From Dehalococcoidia bacterium (lineage in GTDB: Bacteria > Chloroflexota > Dehalococcoidia > CAUJGQ01): a stretch of 47,833 bases of DNA. The stretch spans positions 1 through 47,833 of the forward strand of contig DATGEL010000130.1 of assembly GCA_035310145.1 (NCBI GenBank). Direction: 5' to 3'. The position numbers and the translations under genes were made by a program. Below the pieces are notes generated by a model, which saw nothing but the letters and a program-made list of their open reading frames with translations, did no database searches and was not told the DNA's origin. Positions within the stretch are counted from its first letter, which is position 1, and every line of letters starts with the position of its first letter. Shown in pieces: positions 17,970 to 26,470 of the stretch.

Positions 17970-18871
17970 AGCGCACCCCGCCCGCAGCAAGCGATCGCCT
18001 GGCCCGCCCTCTGCACCGACGCGGCCGCTCGGCCCCACGGCGATGAACGCACATGCAGGATGAACGCCCGGGTGATGATCATGCCGGCGATGAGAGTGAG
18101 GTAGAGGAAGAAGCGCCAGTGGCGGTGCTCTGAAGCCTCAGGTGGCGCCCGAAGGAACCAGAGCACGTACGCCGGATAGAGCAGGAACGCGGCCACCACG
18201 CACAGATACACCAGCGACTGTTGCGCGGCGAGCAGCAGCGCCACGGCGAGCAGAGAGAGCGAAAGCGAGAACCAGGCCGTACGCCGCAGGCCGAGATAGG
18301 TCGCGACGGGGGCCAGGCCCGCGGTGCGATCGGGCGTGGGGTCCTGGATTGCGCCGAACGCCTGCGAGGCCATCGCCCACAGGGTGAAGGCGATCACTTC
18401 CAGCCAGGCAAACACGCCGGCGTGACCGTACAGCAGGCCGAAGACGAGCGGCGTGACGAACTGCGTGGCGGAGGTGAACGAGTCGAGAAACGGGACTTCT
18501 TTGAAGCGCAGCGGCGGCGCGCTGTAGGCGATGCTGGTAAACAGCAGAAACGCCAGCGCCGCCGCGGGTGCGCTGCTGGTGGCGAACAGCATGGCCAGCA
18601 GGCGTAGGTTCGTGACGATGATCGCGTTGATCAGCGCCCGGAAATACCGCGGCCGGATCACGGCGCCCTCGATCGAGCGCTTGCGCGGGTTGAGCCGGTC
18701 TGAGGCGAAGGCGAAGACGTCGTTCAGTCCGTAGAGCAGACGATTGTACGGGAAGAGGAAATAGAGTCCGCCGGCCGCCCACCGCCCCCGGAACACCCGC
18801 CAGCGGCCGCTCGCCACGGCGGCCCGCTCTGCGCCGCGGCCGAACCGCTGCAGGAGCTGTGCCAGATCCAC
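17957..18871 (-). CDS. UbiA-family prenyltransferase (lycopene-elongase-like), possibly decaying
   Basis: About 304 residues if started at the GTG at 18871; the frame is open further upstream but would then overlap ThyX. It has several membrane helices and the lycopene-elongase style first motif NDVFAFASDRLNPRK. In the usual form (ND-x2-D-x3-D) the middle Asp is present; here Ala replaces it, a single-base change. The second motif, QDPTPDR, is intact. The N-terminal region before NDVF is short and polar, lacking the normal first membrane helix. Relatives attach a prenyl group to carotenoid or quinone rings. With the phytoene-synthase pseudogene nearby, this may be the remains of a carotenoid locus; the substrate is not provable. 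Confidence 0.65.
   Translation of the reverse strand: MDLAQLLQRFGRGAERAAVASGRWRVFRGRWAAGGLYFLFPYNRLLYGLNDVFAFASDRLNPRKRSIEGAVIRPRYFRALINAIIVTNLRLLAMLFATSSAPAAALAFLLFTSIAYSAPPLRFKEVPFLDSFTSATQFVTPLVFGLLYGHAGVFAWLEVIAFTLWAMASQAFGAIQDPTPDRTAGLAPVATYLGLRRTAWFSLSLSLLAVALLLAAQQSLVYLCVVAAFLLYPAYVLWFLRAPPEASEHRHWRFFLYLTLIAGMIITRAFILHVRSSPWGRAAASVQRAGQAIACCGRGALQRT
17961..17976. terminator. Hairpin with stop codon in the loop, convergent gene ends
   Basis: GTGCGC and GCGCAC form a 6-bp stem around the loop TGAA, which contains the TGA stop of the small gene. It sits where two convergent genes overlap. No U-tract is present. Confidence 0.35.
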
Positions 18872-18909
18872 TGGCGCCGCCGAATGTGCCGCGCGCTCAC
18901 CGGCCAGCC

Positions 18910-19767
18910 TCAGGCCTCGGTATAGGTCTCGATCACCTGGAAATCCCCGGCGTCCAGCGGCGCGAGGCCGCTCTCCGGCGCGTCGGCCGCGGCGAAGGCC
19001 GCGGCCTCGTCGCCCCGCTGGAAGGCGTTGAACAGATCGAACAGCCGCGTCTTGTGCGGCCGCTTGCGGCCGATCGGGCAGCGTTCCCAGGCTTCCAGCG
19101 ATTCGTCGCAGTAACCCATGCGCCGCTCGCCGCACTTCGGCTGCAGTTGTCGCGCCAGCTCCGGATAGACGCGGAAGATTTCGGCCCGCATCAGCGAGAC
19201 CACGCGGCGGAACTCCCACTGCGCGCGCGTGCAGAGGCGTAGATCGGCCAGGTGCAGCAGGGCCGCGAAATTGATCGTCACCTTGAAGTTGGTATTGGTC
19301 GCGTTGGGCAGGACAAAGCGCGCGTCTTCCCCCGGTACGCCCGCCGCCACCAGTTCTTCGTAGAACGAGCCGATCTCGGCCATCAACGTTGCAAAGCGGT
19401 CGCCCATACCCGCGCGCTGCACCGTGTCGGGCACGCTGAAGGGGAAGCGCCCCTGCTTGTACACGACGTAGCGCTGGCTCTGCTGCTCGAAGGAGATGCC
19501 TACGCGGTGCCGTACGAACTGGTGCGAGAAGGCGCGGCTGATCCCGGCGATCGCGAACTCGAACCAGACCTGCTCCAGCGGAGAGACGTGGCCAGTCCGC
19601 ATTCGTTCGTCTACGAATATCAGCATCTGCTCACGCGTGATACGCTCGTCCGCGATGCGCGCCGCTACCTGCTGCGGCGTCAAGGCCGAGTAGCACGTGC
19701 GGTAGGCCATGTAGAGCGAGCGGATGGGGTCGTGGGAGTGGTCGAGCAGCCGCACGTCGATCGCCAT
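18910..19767 (-). CDS. thyX: FAD-dependent thymidylate synthase ThyX
   Basis: A 285-residue protein with the ThyX signature: RHRVGISFEQQSQRY (the RHRx7-8S motif that binds FAD and dUMP, about residues 83-97). Further conserved parts are HVSPLEQVWFEF, LPNATNTNF and LRLCTRAQWEFR. It methylates dUMP to dTMP using methylene-tetrahydrofolate and NADPH. The protein is slightly longer than the usual 220-270 residues, the extra length being at the C-terminus. It ends just before the UbiA gene on the same strand, and they may share a message. The divergent gene at 19918 is 150 bases away. Confidence 0.95.
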   Translation of the reverse strand: MAIDVRLLDHSHDPIRSLYMAYRTCYSALTPQQVAARIADERITREQMLIFVDERMRTGHVSPLEQVWFEFAIAGISRAFSHQFVRHRVGISFEQQSQRYVVYKQGRFPFSVPDTVQRAGMGDRFATLMAEIGSFYEELVAAGVPGEDARFVLPNATNTNFKVTINFAALLHLADLRLCTRAQWEFRRVVSLMRAEIFRVYPELARQLQPKCGERRMGYCDESLEAWERCPIGRKRPHKTRLFDLFNAFQRGDEAAAFAAADAPESGLAPLDAGDFQVIETYTEA

Positions 19768-19917
19768 TACGTCGAACCCTCGATTCCGTGGTCAACGAAG
19801 CCTGTGATAGGATAACAGCCAGTCGGCTGCCTGGCGAGGGTCGCCGGCGATCGAATCTCGGGAGCCTCGCCGCGCGTCTCCGCTCCGCCGGCCGCAGCGC
19901 TCAGGAGCCAGCAGCCC

Positions 19918-21042
19918 GTGGCCAACCGTCGCGATCGCGGCCTTGACCGCTTCATCAACCCACCCGCCCCCGATCGCTCCAGCCACCGGGCCGGCCGCGT
20001 CCTGGCGCCCAGCGCCCGCGCGACAGCCCTGCGACCGGTCGCGGAGCCGCGCACCACCCGGCACGCGGCACGCCCGCCGGCAACGTCCCATCCGCTGCCG
20101 CTGCGCGTCTATCTGCTGCTGGCGATCACGTTCGGCGCGGCGGTACTGGGCGTGCGCGCCCTCGGCCGCCGCCCCCACGGCGGCAGCTCGGAAGCGGCGA
20201 GCGCGGGGGCCGTGGCCGCCCAGGGCGCGGCGGCAGCCTCCGCGCCGGCGAGCTGGGTCGATCCCGCCGTCGTGCAGCGCTATCAGGCGCAGCTCAGCGG
20301 CCTGCTCGCCGGGCGCGACGGCAAGTACGGCTTCGTGGCCCTCGATCTCACGACGGGTGTCGCCCTGCTCAACGATGCGGATACGCAGTACCGCGCCGCG
20401 AGCGTGAACAAGCTGCCGATCGTGATCGACCTCTACCGTCGGGCCGCGGCGGGCCAGATCGATCTCGACGCGACCACGGCGATCGCCGACGACGAGATCC
20501 AGCATTACGGCACCGGCACAATCCAGTCGCAGGGCTCCGGCCAGGTCTACTCCTACCGCGACCTGGCGAAGCTCGCGATCGAGGAGAGCGACAACACCGC
20601 CGCCTTCGTGCTCGGCAAGCGCCTCGGCCTCGACAGCGTGCAGGCCGACCTGCAGTCGTGGGGGCTCAAGGCCACCTCGCTGGTGGACAACCTGACCACC
20701 GCCCGCGATGCCGCCGTGCTGCTCAGCCTGCTGCAGCAGCACAAGCTGCTGTCCGCGGCCGCCACGAACGAGGTGCTCGCGTTCATGCAAAACACGGTCT
20801 GGACTGACCGCCTGCAGTCCGGCGTCCCGGCCACGATCCCCGTCGCCCACAAGATCGGCACCGATGTTGATGTCTTCAACGACGCGGCGATCTTCCTCGC
20901 GCCCGTGCATCCCTACATCGCCGTGGCCCTGGGCTCCGGCGTCGGCGAGGACGACGGCAACGCGACGTTGACCGCCCTCTCACGCCTCGTCTACCAGTTC
21001 GAAGCCGCGCTGCCCGCGGCCACGCACCAGACGCATCATTAG
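19918..21042 (+). CDS. Membrane-anchored serine hydrolase of the beta-lactamase class A fold
   Basis: A 374-residue protein with a GTG start; AGGAG lies upstream at suitable spacing. An N-terminal basic region precedes one membrane helix (about residues 60-82, VYLLLAITFGAAVLGVRAL), then an Ala-rich linker and an extracellular hydrolase. Active-site motifs are SVNK (162-165), SDN (224-226) and KIGT (312-315, with Ile in place of the Thr of KTG). No ExxLN omega-loop motif is found. This points to a beta-lactamase2-type hydrolase or peptidoglycan-related enzyme acting outside the membrane rather than a penicillinase. A cytoplasmic relative is at 13229, but the two share only motifs. Confidence 0.75.
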   Translation: MANRRDRGLDRFINPPAPDRSSHRAGRVLAPSARATALRPVAEPRTTRHAARPPATSHPLPLRVYLLLAITFGAAVLGVRALGRRPHGGSSEAASAGAVAAQGAAAASAPASWVDPAVVQRYQAQLSGLLAGRDGKYGFVALDLTTGVALLNDADTQYRAASVNKLPIVIDLYRRAAAGQIDLDATTAIADDEIQHYGTGTIQSQGSGQVYSYRDLAKLAIEESDNTAAFVLGKRLGLDSVQADLQSWGLKATSLVDNLTTARDAAVLLSLLQQHKLLSAAATNEVLAFMQNTVWTDRLQSGVPATIPVAHKIGTDVDVFNDAAIFLAPVHPYIAVALGSGVGEDDGNATLTALSRLVYQFEAALPAATHQTHH

Positions 21043-21058
21043 CCGGACACCAGCGGAG

Positions 21059-21433
21059 TTAGACCTCGGCCGCTTCGGCCTCGCCGGCCGGCGGGCCTTC
21101 GAGATGCGACTGCAAGTTGGCCAGGCCGACCGCCAGTGCGTCCAGGTAGCCACGATCTACCGCGCCGAACGAGAGCAAGCGCTTGAGCAGGTAGCGCGGG
21201 CCGGACGGCTCGATCGCGGCGATCACGGCCGTATCCTCCGGTCCCAGCACGTCCAACCGATAGTCGAGAGCGAAGCGCTCGCCGGCGCCGGCAGCTACCA
21301 CCAGCCGCAGCGCCTCGGCCGGCTGTTCGACCAGGACTTCCACATGCCCACCACGTTTTGCCAGGTCGCCGGCCAGCGCCCGCCAGACCGCGTCGCGCGA
21401 GGCCGCCACCTCTACCGTTAGTTCCTGCCGCAT
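21059..21433 (-). CDS. Small SRPBCC-like protein
   Basis: About 124 residues from the ATG at 21433 (MRQELTVEVAASRDAVWRAL), the N-terminus typical of SRPBCC/polyketide-cyclase-like domains: a first beta strand followed by the short helix with ASRDAVWRAL. The rest alternates strands and ends in a long helix (RGYLDALAVGLANLQSHLEG), which closes the hydrophobic pocket in this fold. The C-terminus is Glu/Ala-rich. It converges with the serine hydrolase at a distance of 16 bases and is divergent from the alcohol dehydrogenase. Ligand and function are unknown. Confidence 0.6.
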   Translation of the reverse strand: MRQELTVEVAASRDAVWRALAGDLAKRGGHVEVLVEQPAEALRLVVAAGAGERFALDYRLDVLGPEDTAVIAAIEPSGPRYLLKRLLSFGAVDRGYLDALAVGLANLQSHLEGPPAGEAEAAEV

Positions 21434-21539
21434 TGCGCCTTGCCGTCTACCGTTGCCGCAGCTTCCCCTCCACCCTATCATGCGGAACGCGGAGAACCGC
21501 GCCGGGGGCCGCACCGCGTACCCGGATCAAGGAGCAACG

Positions 21540-22580
21540 ATGCGAGCGGCGGTCTATAAGGGCCAGGGCAGGATCGAACTGGAGGAGCGGCCGCTGCCGC
21601 TGCCCGGCGAGGGCGAGGTGCTGCTGCGCGTCGAGTTCTGTGGCATCTGCGGCACCGATCTGCACGAATACGAGTCCGGCCGGCTCTTCTACGGCCCGGA
21701 ACGGCCAGCAGAGACGATCTTCGGGCACGAGTTCTCCGCGCGCGTCATGGCGCTCGGCCCGGGCGCGGAAGGCATGGCGCCCGGCGACCTCGTCACCGTC
21801 AATCCGGCGGAGAATTGCCAGGAGTGCAGCTTCTGCCTCGCCGGTGACGAGCAACTTTGTCAGCGTTCCCGCGGCGCCCTCGGCTACGCAAAACCCGGCG
21901 GCCTCGCGGAGTACACGGTTGCCGCGGCGCGCCGCTGTGTCGTCCTGCCGCCCGGTACGGCGCCCGACCGTGCGGCTCTGAGCGAGCCGCTGGCCGTCGC
22001 CCTGCACGCCGTCAACCGTGCTGCGCCGGCGCCGGAAGACGTGGTGCTGGTCGCGGGCGCCGGGCCGATCGGCCAGCTCGTCATCCTGGCGCTGCGCCAG
22101 CACGGCATCGAGCGGATCTTCCTCTCGGAGCCGGCGGCCGGCCGCCGTGGTCGCGCTCAGGCGCTCGGCGTCGAACGCGCCCTGGACCCCGTGAATGAGA
22201 ACGTTGGCGCGGCGCTGAAAGAGCTGACGGACGGCCGCGGCGCCGACGTCAGCTTCGAGTGCGTGGGCCTCGCCGCCCCGCTCGACGACTGTTTCGCGGC
22301 CACGCGGCGTGGCGGCAGGATTGCGATTGCCGGAGTCTTCCAGCAGCCCTATCCCGTCAACTTCGCGCGCTTCACGCTTGCCGAGCACACGCTGATCGGC
22401 TCCCTCGGCTACCGCGAGGAGTTCGCCCAGGCTGCGGCGCTGATCGGCTTCGGCACGCTCGACGTTTCCCCGCTGATCTCGCACCGTATCCCGCTGGCGT
22501 GGGTGCCCGAAGCCTTCGCCACGATCGTCGCCGACCGCGGCGCGCATGAGAAGGTGCTGGTGCAACCCTCCCGTCGCTGA
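21540..22580 (+). CDS. Zinc-dependent alcohol dehydrogenase (medium-chain)
   Basis: About 346 residues; GGAG stands just before the ATG at 21540, where the usual MRAAVYKGQG N-terminus begins. The catalytic zinc ligands are in CGICGTDLHEY and GHEF, and the structural zinc site is intact (ENCQECSFCLAGDEQLC). A Rossmann nucleotide-binding motif (VAGAGPIGQLVILAL) follows at about residue 165-180. The protein resembles 2,3-butanediol or sorbitol dehydrogenases (L-threonine-dehydrogenase-like group), oxidising a secondary alcohol with NAD(P)+. The substrate cannot be fixed. It is followed after 100 bases by the phosphatase-kinase-glutamine synthetase genes. Confidence 0.88.
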   Translation: MRAAVYKGQGRIELEERPLPLPGEGEVLLRVEFCGICGTDLHEYESGRLFYGPERPAETIFGHEFSARVMALGPGAEGMAPGDLVTVNPAENCQECSFCLAGDEQLCQRSRGALGYAKPGGLAEYTVAAARRCVVLPPGTAPDRAALSEPLAVALHAVNRAAPAPEDVVLVAGAGPIGQLVILALRQHGIERIFLSEPAAGRRGRAQALGVERALDPVNENVGAALKELTDGRGADVSFECVGLAAPLDDCFAATRRGGRIAIAGVFQQPYPVNFARFTLAEHTLIGSLGYREEFAQAAALIGFGTLDVSPLISHRIPLAWVPEAFATIVADRGAHEKVLVQPSRR

Positions 22581-22682
22581 ACGCGACGAAACGCGGGAGA
22601 AACGCGCCGGCAACAGCGCCGAAAAGCGCCGGTCACAGGCCCGAAACGCGATCCCGCCATACTGGCGCGGGGAGGAGGGCCG

Positions 22683-23486
22683 ATGCTGGTGCAGACGCCG
22701 CCGCAGGTCGAGCTGCACACGCGCACCGACACCGGCCCCGTGCGCGACGGCAACGAAGACTACTGCGCCGCCCTCGGCCTGGAGTCAGACGCCGCCCGCA
22801 GCTTTCTGCTGATCGTTGCGGACGGCCTCGGCGGCCACCGCGCCGGCGAGGTCGCCAGCAAAATGGCGGTCGAGACGCTGATCGACGAGGCGCGGCAGGA
22901 AGGGGCGCCGCTGGGCGATCGCTTCTTCAGCCGGGCGCTGCAACAGGCGAACCTGGCGATCTTCAACCACGGCCACGATCACCCCGACTGCTTCAACATG
23001 CAGTCCACCATGTCCGCCATCGCCATCCAGTTCGACCGTCTGCTGCTGGCGCACGTGGGAGACTGCCGCGTCTTCCGCCTGCGCGGCGGCGCCATCCAGC
23101 AACTCACGACCGATCACACCCGCGTTACTGAGATGCTGCGCATGCGGCTGATCACGCCGGAGCAGGCCCTGCGCCACCCCGCGCGCAGTATGCTCACGCG
23201 CTCGCTCGGCGCGGACCTGATCTTGCAGGTCGATACGCTGCGCGAGCGCGTGCAGGCCGGCGATGCCTACGTCGTCTGCACGGACGGCCTCTGGAACGAG
23301 GTCAGCAGCGAAGAGATCCGCCGCACCGTTGCCGAGCTGCCGGGCGACGAGGCCTGCGAGCGGCTGCTGCAGCTTGGCTCCGATCGTGGCGCCGCGGATA
23401 ATATGACCATCGGCCTCGCCCGGGTGCATGCGGTCGAGGCCACTCCGCCGGCGGCGCCGCGCTGGAAGTCCTGGTTCGGCCGGTGA
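22683..23486 (+). CDS. PP2C-family Ser/Thr protein phosphatase
   Basis: A 267-residue soluble phosphatase with a GGAGGAGGG ribosome site. Metal-binding motifs of the PPM/PP2C family are clear: RDGNEDY near the N-terminus, VADGLGGHRAGE (about residues 40-51; Leu replaces the usual Met), HVGDCRVFRL, and VVCTDGLWNEVS with DRGAADNMTIGLA near the end. It uses two Mn/Mg ions to remove phosphate from Ser/Thr. The next gene, 58 bases on, is a eukaryotic-type Ser/Thr kinase, the classic antagonist pairing, so they likely set the phosphorylation state of a shared target. Glutamine synthetase is encoded next. Confidence 0.92.
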   Translation: MLVQTPPQVELHTRTDTGPVRDGNEDYCAALGLESDAARSFLLIVADGLGGHRAGEVASKMAVETLIDEARQEGAPLGDRFFSRALQQANLAIFNHGHDHPDCFNMQSTMSAIAIQFDRLLLAHVGDCRVFRLRGGAIQQLTTDHTRVTEMLRMRLITPEQALRHPARSMLTRSLGADLILQVDTLRERVQAGDAYVVCTDGLWNEVSSEEIRRTVAELPGDEACERLLQLGSDRGAADNMTIGLARVHAVEATPPAAPRWKSWFGR

Positions 23487-23544
23487 CGGGGCCGCGCGAG
23501 GGCACGATCCGGCCGGGCAAAGCCACGGCGCGGAGCAGGTGGCC

Positions 23545-24495
23545 ATGAGCGCACCAGAGCTGCAAAGCCTAAGCGCGGAACGGCGGCCGGGCGATCGTAT
23601 CGATCAGTTCGAGATCGTGCGTTTGCTCGGACATGGGCTGTATGCCGCCTCGTATCTCGCCGTCGACCGCGGCAGCGGCGAGCGGGTCGTGCTCAAGCTT
23701 CCCATCCCCGCGACCATCGCCGATCCCAGCAGTGCGGCCCGCTTCCGCCGCGAAGCGTCGATCGTGCAGCGCCTGCGCCACGCGAACATCCAGGGCGCGG
23801 CGCATGCGGATCTGCCGCGGGACGCGGGCTACATTGCGCTGGAATACGTCGACGGCCGCCCCTTGCGCGACTGGCTGGAATCGGATGCGCCGCCCACCGT
23901 GGCCGAAGCCGTGAACATCGCGGTCCAGGTCGCCCTCGCCCTGCAATACGCGCACGAGCACGGCGTCGTGCACCGCGACCTGAAGCCGGAGAACATCCTC
24001 GTCTTGCCGAACGGCCGGGTGAAGCTGATCGACTTCGGCAACGCGCGGCTGCAGGGCATGCGCCGCCTCACCTGGCGGGTGCGCGGCGACGCGGCGGGCA
24101 CGCCCGACTACATGGCGCCGGAGCAGGTGGAGGGCGCACGCGGCGACCCGCGCACCGACCTCTACGCCCTGGGTGTGCTGCTCTTCGAGCTGCTCAGCGG
24201 CCGAGTGCCCTTCGACGGCGACAACGCCAACGCCGTCATGTACCAGCAGGTGCACAGCGATCCCCCGAGCCTGGACCGCTTTCGCCCGGGCATTCCCCCG
24301 GTCTTGCAGGCGATCGTGAGCCGCGCCTTGCGCAAGCGCCCCGACGATCGCTACCAGCACGCCGCCGACTTTGCCCGCGATCTGCTCAACTATGACGGGC
24401 CCGCCGAGGCAGGCCGCCGCGCCGCCGCCGATGGGGCGCCCGCGACCTGGCTTCGGCGCATCGCGCGGCGGCTGCCGCTGAGGATCCGCAAGTGA
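23545..24495 (+). CDS. Soluble Ser/Thr protein kinase (Hanks type)
   Basis: About 316 residues from the ATG at 23545. Kinase motifs: Gly-rich loop LLGHGLYAASY (Gly-x-Gly, third Gly replaced by Ala), catalytic loop VVHRDLKPEN (about 141-150), DFGNARL (about 163), GTPDYMAPEQ activation segment end (about 185-195). All catalytic residues are kept. Unlike PknB relatives it has no transmembrane helix or PASTA sensor; the protein ends soon after the kinase domain in an Arg-rich tail (RRIARRLPLRIRK). The stop overlaps the next gene's start (GTGA at 24492), so kinase and glutamine synthetase are translationally coupled. Confidence 0.93.
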   Translation: MSAPELQSLSAERRPGDRIDQFEIVRLLGHGLYAASYLAVDRGSGERVVLKLPIPATIADPSSAARFRREASIVQRLRHANIQGAAHADLPRDAGYIALEYVDGRPLRDWLESDAPPTVAEAVNIAVQVALALQYAHEHGVVHRDLKPENILVLPNGRVKLIDFGNARLQGMRRLTWRVRGDAAGTPDYMAPEQVEGARGDPRTDLYALGVLLFELLSGRVPFDGDNANAVMYQQVHSDPPSLDRFRPGIPPVLQAIVSRALRKRPDDRYQHAADFARDLLNYDGPAEAGRRAAADGAPATWLRRIARRLPLRIRK

Positions 24496-25835
24496 ACGCT
24501 GCAGAACCGGCCGCTGCCTTCGAGCTGATCGAACGCGAGCGCGTGCGCTTTGTGAATCTGCAGTTCGTGGACGTCCTCGGCGCGGTGAAGAGCGTGACGA
24601 TCCCCGCGCACCGCTTCCGCCACTGCGTCGAGCACGGCGAATGGTTCGACGGCTCGTCGCTAGAGGGCTTCGCCCGCGTCTCCGAGAGCGATCGCTATCT
24701 GCAGCCGGACCTCTCGACGCTGGCGGTCGTGCCGTGGGAGCGCGGCGAAAACACCACGGCGCGCGTGATCTGCGACATCTTCTCTACCGACGGCGAGCCC
24801 TTTCAGGGAGACTCACGCTACGTGCTGCGCAGCGCCCTCGACGAGGCGGCGCAGCAGGGCTTCAACTTCATCGCCGGGCCGGAGATCGAGTTCTTCCTGT
24901 TCAAGCCCGACGGCGACGGCACGCCGCGCGCCACACCGCACGACACGGCCAGCTACTTCGACCTCTCGACCGATCTCGCCTACCAGGTGCGCAAAGAGAT
25001 GGTCAACGCCCTGGAGGCGATCGGCATCGTCGTGGAGAACAGCCACCATGAGGTGGCCACCGGCCAGCACGAGATCGACTTCACCTACCGCGAGGCGCTG
25101 CAGGCCGCCGACGACACCGTGACGTTCAAGTACACCGTCCGCGCAATCGCGCAGGCGCACGGCCTGATCGCCAGCTTCCTGCCGAAGCCGATCTATGGCG
25201 TCAATGGCTCAGGCATGCACGTGCACCAGGCGCTGCGCGACATCGAGACGGGTGAGAACCTGTTCTTCGACGCCGAGGATCCGTATCGGCTCTCGCCAAT
25301 CGCGCGGCACTTCATCGCCGGTCTATTGGAGCATGCCCGGGGCATGTGCGCGATCCTGGCGCCGTTGGTGAACTCCTACAAGCGGCTGATCCCGGGCTTC
25401 GAGGCGCCCGCCTACGTCGGCTGGGCGCACACGAACCGCTCGGCCTTGATCCGCGTGCCGCGCACCAGCCGCCTGGACACCGCCGTCACCCGGCTGGAGC
25501 TGCGCTGCCCGGACCCAAGCTGCAATCCGTATCTTGCCTTCGCCGTGATGCTGCGCGCCGGGCTGGACGGCATCGAGCGCCGCTTGCCGCTTGTTGATCC
25601 CGTCGAAGAGAACGTCTCCGGCTTCGAGCCCGCGCTGCTCGCCGAATACAACCTCAAGTCGTTGCCCGCGAGCCTCGAAGACGCGCTGAGCGAACTGCGG
25701 CGCGACGAGGTGATCTGCGAGGCGCTGGGCCCGCAGGTGCTGGAACGATTCCTCGAAGCCAAAGAGATCGAGTGGGAAGAGTACCGGAAGCAGGTCACCC
25801 CATGGGAGCTGCAACGCTATCTCGCCGAGTATTAG
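24492..25835 (+). CDS. glnA: Type I glutamine synthetase
   Basis: A 447-residue protein whose GTG start overlaps the kinase stop. The family motifs are DGSSLEGFARVSESD, GPEIEFFLF (metal-binding Glu), ENSHHEVATGQHEID, NGSGMHVHQAL and HTNRSALIRVPR. Length and the C-terminal end (EEYRKQVTPWELQRYL) match the GSI-alpha group of thermophiles and Gram-positives. I do not see the Tyr adenylylation site of the GSI-beta group, so covalent control by GlnE is unlikely. It makes glutamine from glutamate, ammonia and ATP. The coupling to a kinase-phosphatase pair raises the possibility that phosphorylation takes over its regulation; that is inference from gene order. Confidence 0.93.
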   Translation: MNAAEPAAAFELIERERVRFVNLQFVDVLGAVKSVTIPAHRFRHCVEHGEWFDGSSLEGFARVSESDRYLQPDLSTLAVVPWERGENTTARVICDIFSTDGEPFQGDSRYVLRSALDEAAQQGFNFIAGPEIEFFLFKPDGDGTPRATPHDTASYFDLSTDLAYQVRKEMVNALEAIGIVVENSHHEVATGQHEIDFTYREALQAADDTVTFKYTVRAIAQAHGLIASFLPKPIYGVNGSGMHVHQALRDIETGENLFFDAEDPYRLSPIARHFIAGLLEHARGMCAILAPLVNSYKRLIPGFEAPAYVGWAHTNRSALIRVPRTSRLDTAVTRLELRCPDPSCNPYLAFAVMLRAGLDGIERRLPLVDPVEENVSGFEPALLAEYNLKSLPASLEDALSELRRDEVICEALGPQVLERFLEAKEIEWEEYRKQVTPWELQRYLAEY

Positions 25836-25856
25836 ACGCCGCGCCGGGGCCGCAGC

Positions 25857-25890
25857 AACGGCGGGCGGTGGATCTGCACCGCCCGCCGTT
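25857..25890. terminator. Bidirectional terminator hairpin
   Basis: A perfect 14-bp stem (AACGGCGGGCGGTG and its complement) around the loop GATCTG lies between the convergent stops of glutamine synthetase and the zinc-ribbon gene. The AA/TT outer ends give a short A/U edge on each strand. Confidence 0.7.
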
Positions 25891-25907
25891 CAGCGCCTGA
25901 CATCGTC

Positions 25908-26309
25908 TCAGTCCAGCAACGTGTAGCGCTCGTCCTCGCCGAAATGCTTGTCGCGCACGAACTGGCCGGGCGTCGAGAGCGCGCCGTGCGCCCGCGCGAC
26001 CTCGTATTCGGTGGCGCAGCCGTTGCACAGCGCATAGCGGCCGTAACGGATCACGCCGGCCGCCGGTCGCGGCCGCTGACAGGCGTCGCAGTAGACGCGG
26101 TCCGTTTGGCGCACGCCGCGCGCCAGGTCGTCGTCGATGAACAGGCGCATTGCCGAGCGGATTGCCTCGATCTGGCCGCGTGAAAGCGATCGGGTGGCGG
26201 TCTCCGCCGCGGGAAGCGTGATCAGCGGCGCGACCGACTGCGCGCCGGTGGCGAGCGAAGAGGGGAGAGGCGTCCGGCTCGCCGGCAGACCGCCCCCGAG
26301 GCTTACCAT
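25908..26309 (-). CDS. Small zinc-ribbon protein, unknown function
   Basis: About 133 residues from the ATG at 26309, which has AAGGAG eight bases upstream. The N-terminal 45 residues are low in order (Ser/Pro/Gly). The middle has a helix (SRGQIEAIRSAMRLFIDDDL), and the C-terminal half has a zinc ribbon, YCDACQRPRP and ALCNGCATEYEVAR, with two CxxC pairs 17 residues apart. Such ribbons bind nucleic acid or protein partners. No family is recognised. The gene converges with glutamine synthetase and lies 150 bases before the response-regulator gene on the same strand. Confidence 0.55.
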   Translation of the reverse strand: MVSLGGGLPASRTPLPSSLATGAQSVAPLITLPAAETATRSLSRGQIEAIRSAMRLFIDDDLARGVRQTDRVYCDACQRPRPAAGVIRYGRYALCNGCATEYEVARAHGALSTPGQFVRDKHFGEDERYTLLD

Positions 26310-26470
26310 ACTGTGGCTCCTTGTCACCGCAGACCAGCACACACGTGCGATCCACGGCAAGGCCAGTGTACGGGCGGCGGCCTGCGGCCGCATAATTCCG
26401 CCGGGGTAGATCGTATCGCCGGTGTTTCGCCGCGGGGACTAGGAGAGGCGGCAGCGGCGCAAGGCCGCCG

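Noticed and set aside
19784-19800. GTCGAACCC-like stretch upstream of thyX resembling a tRNA T-loop complement
   Set aside because: No acceptor, D-arm or anticodon arm can be built around it.
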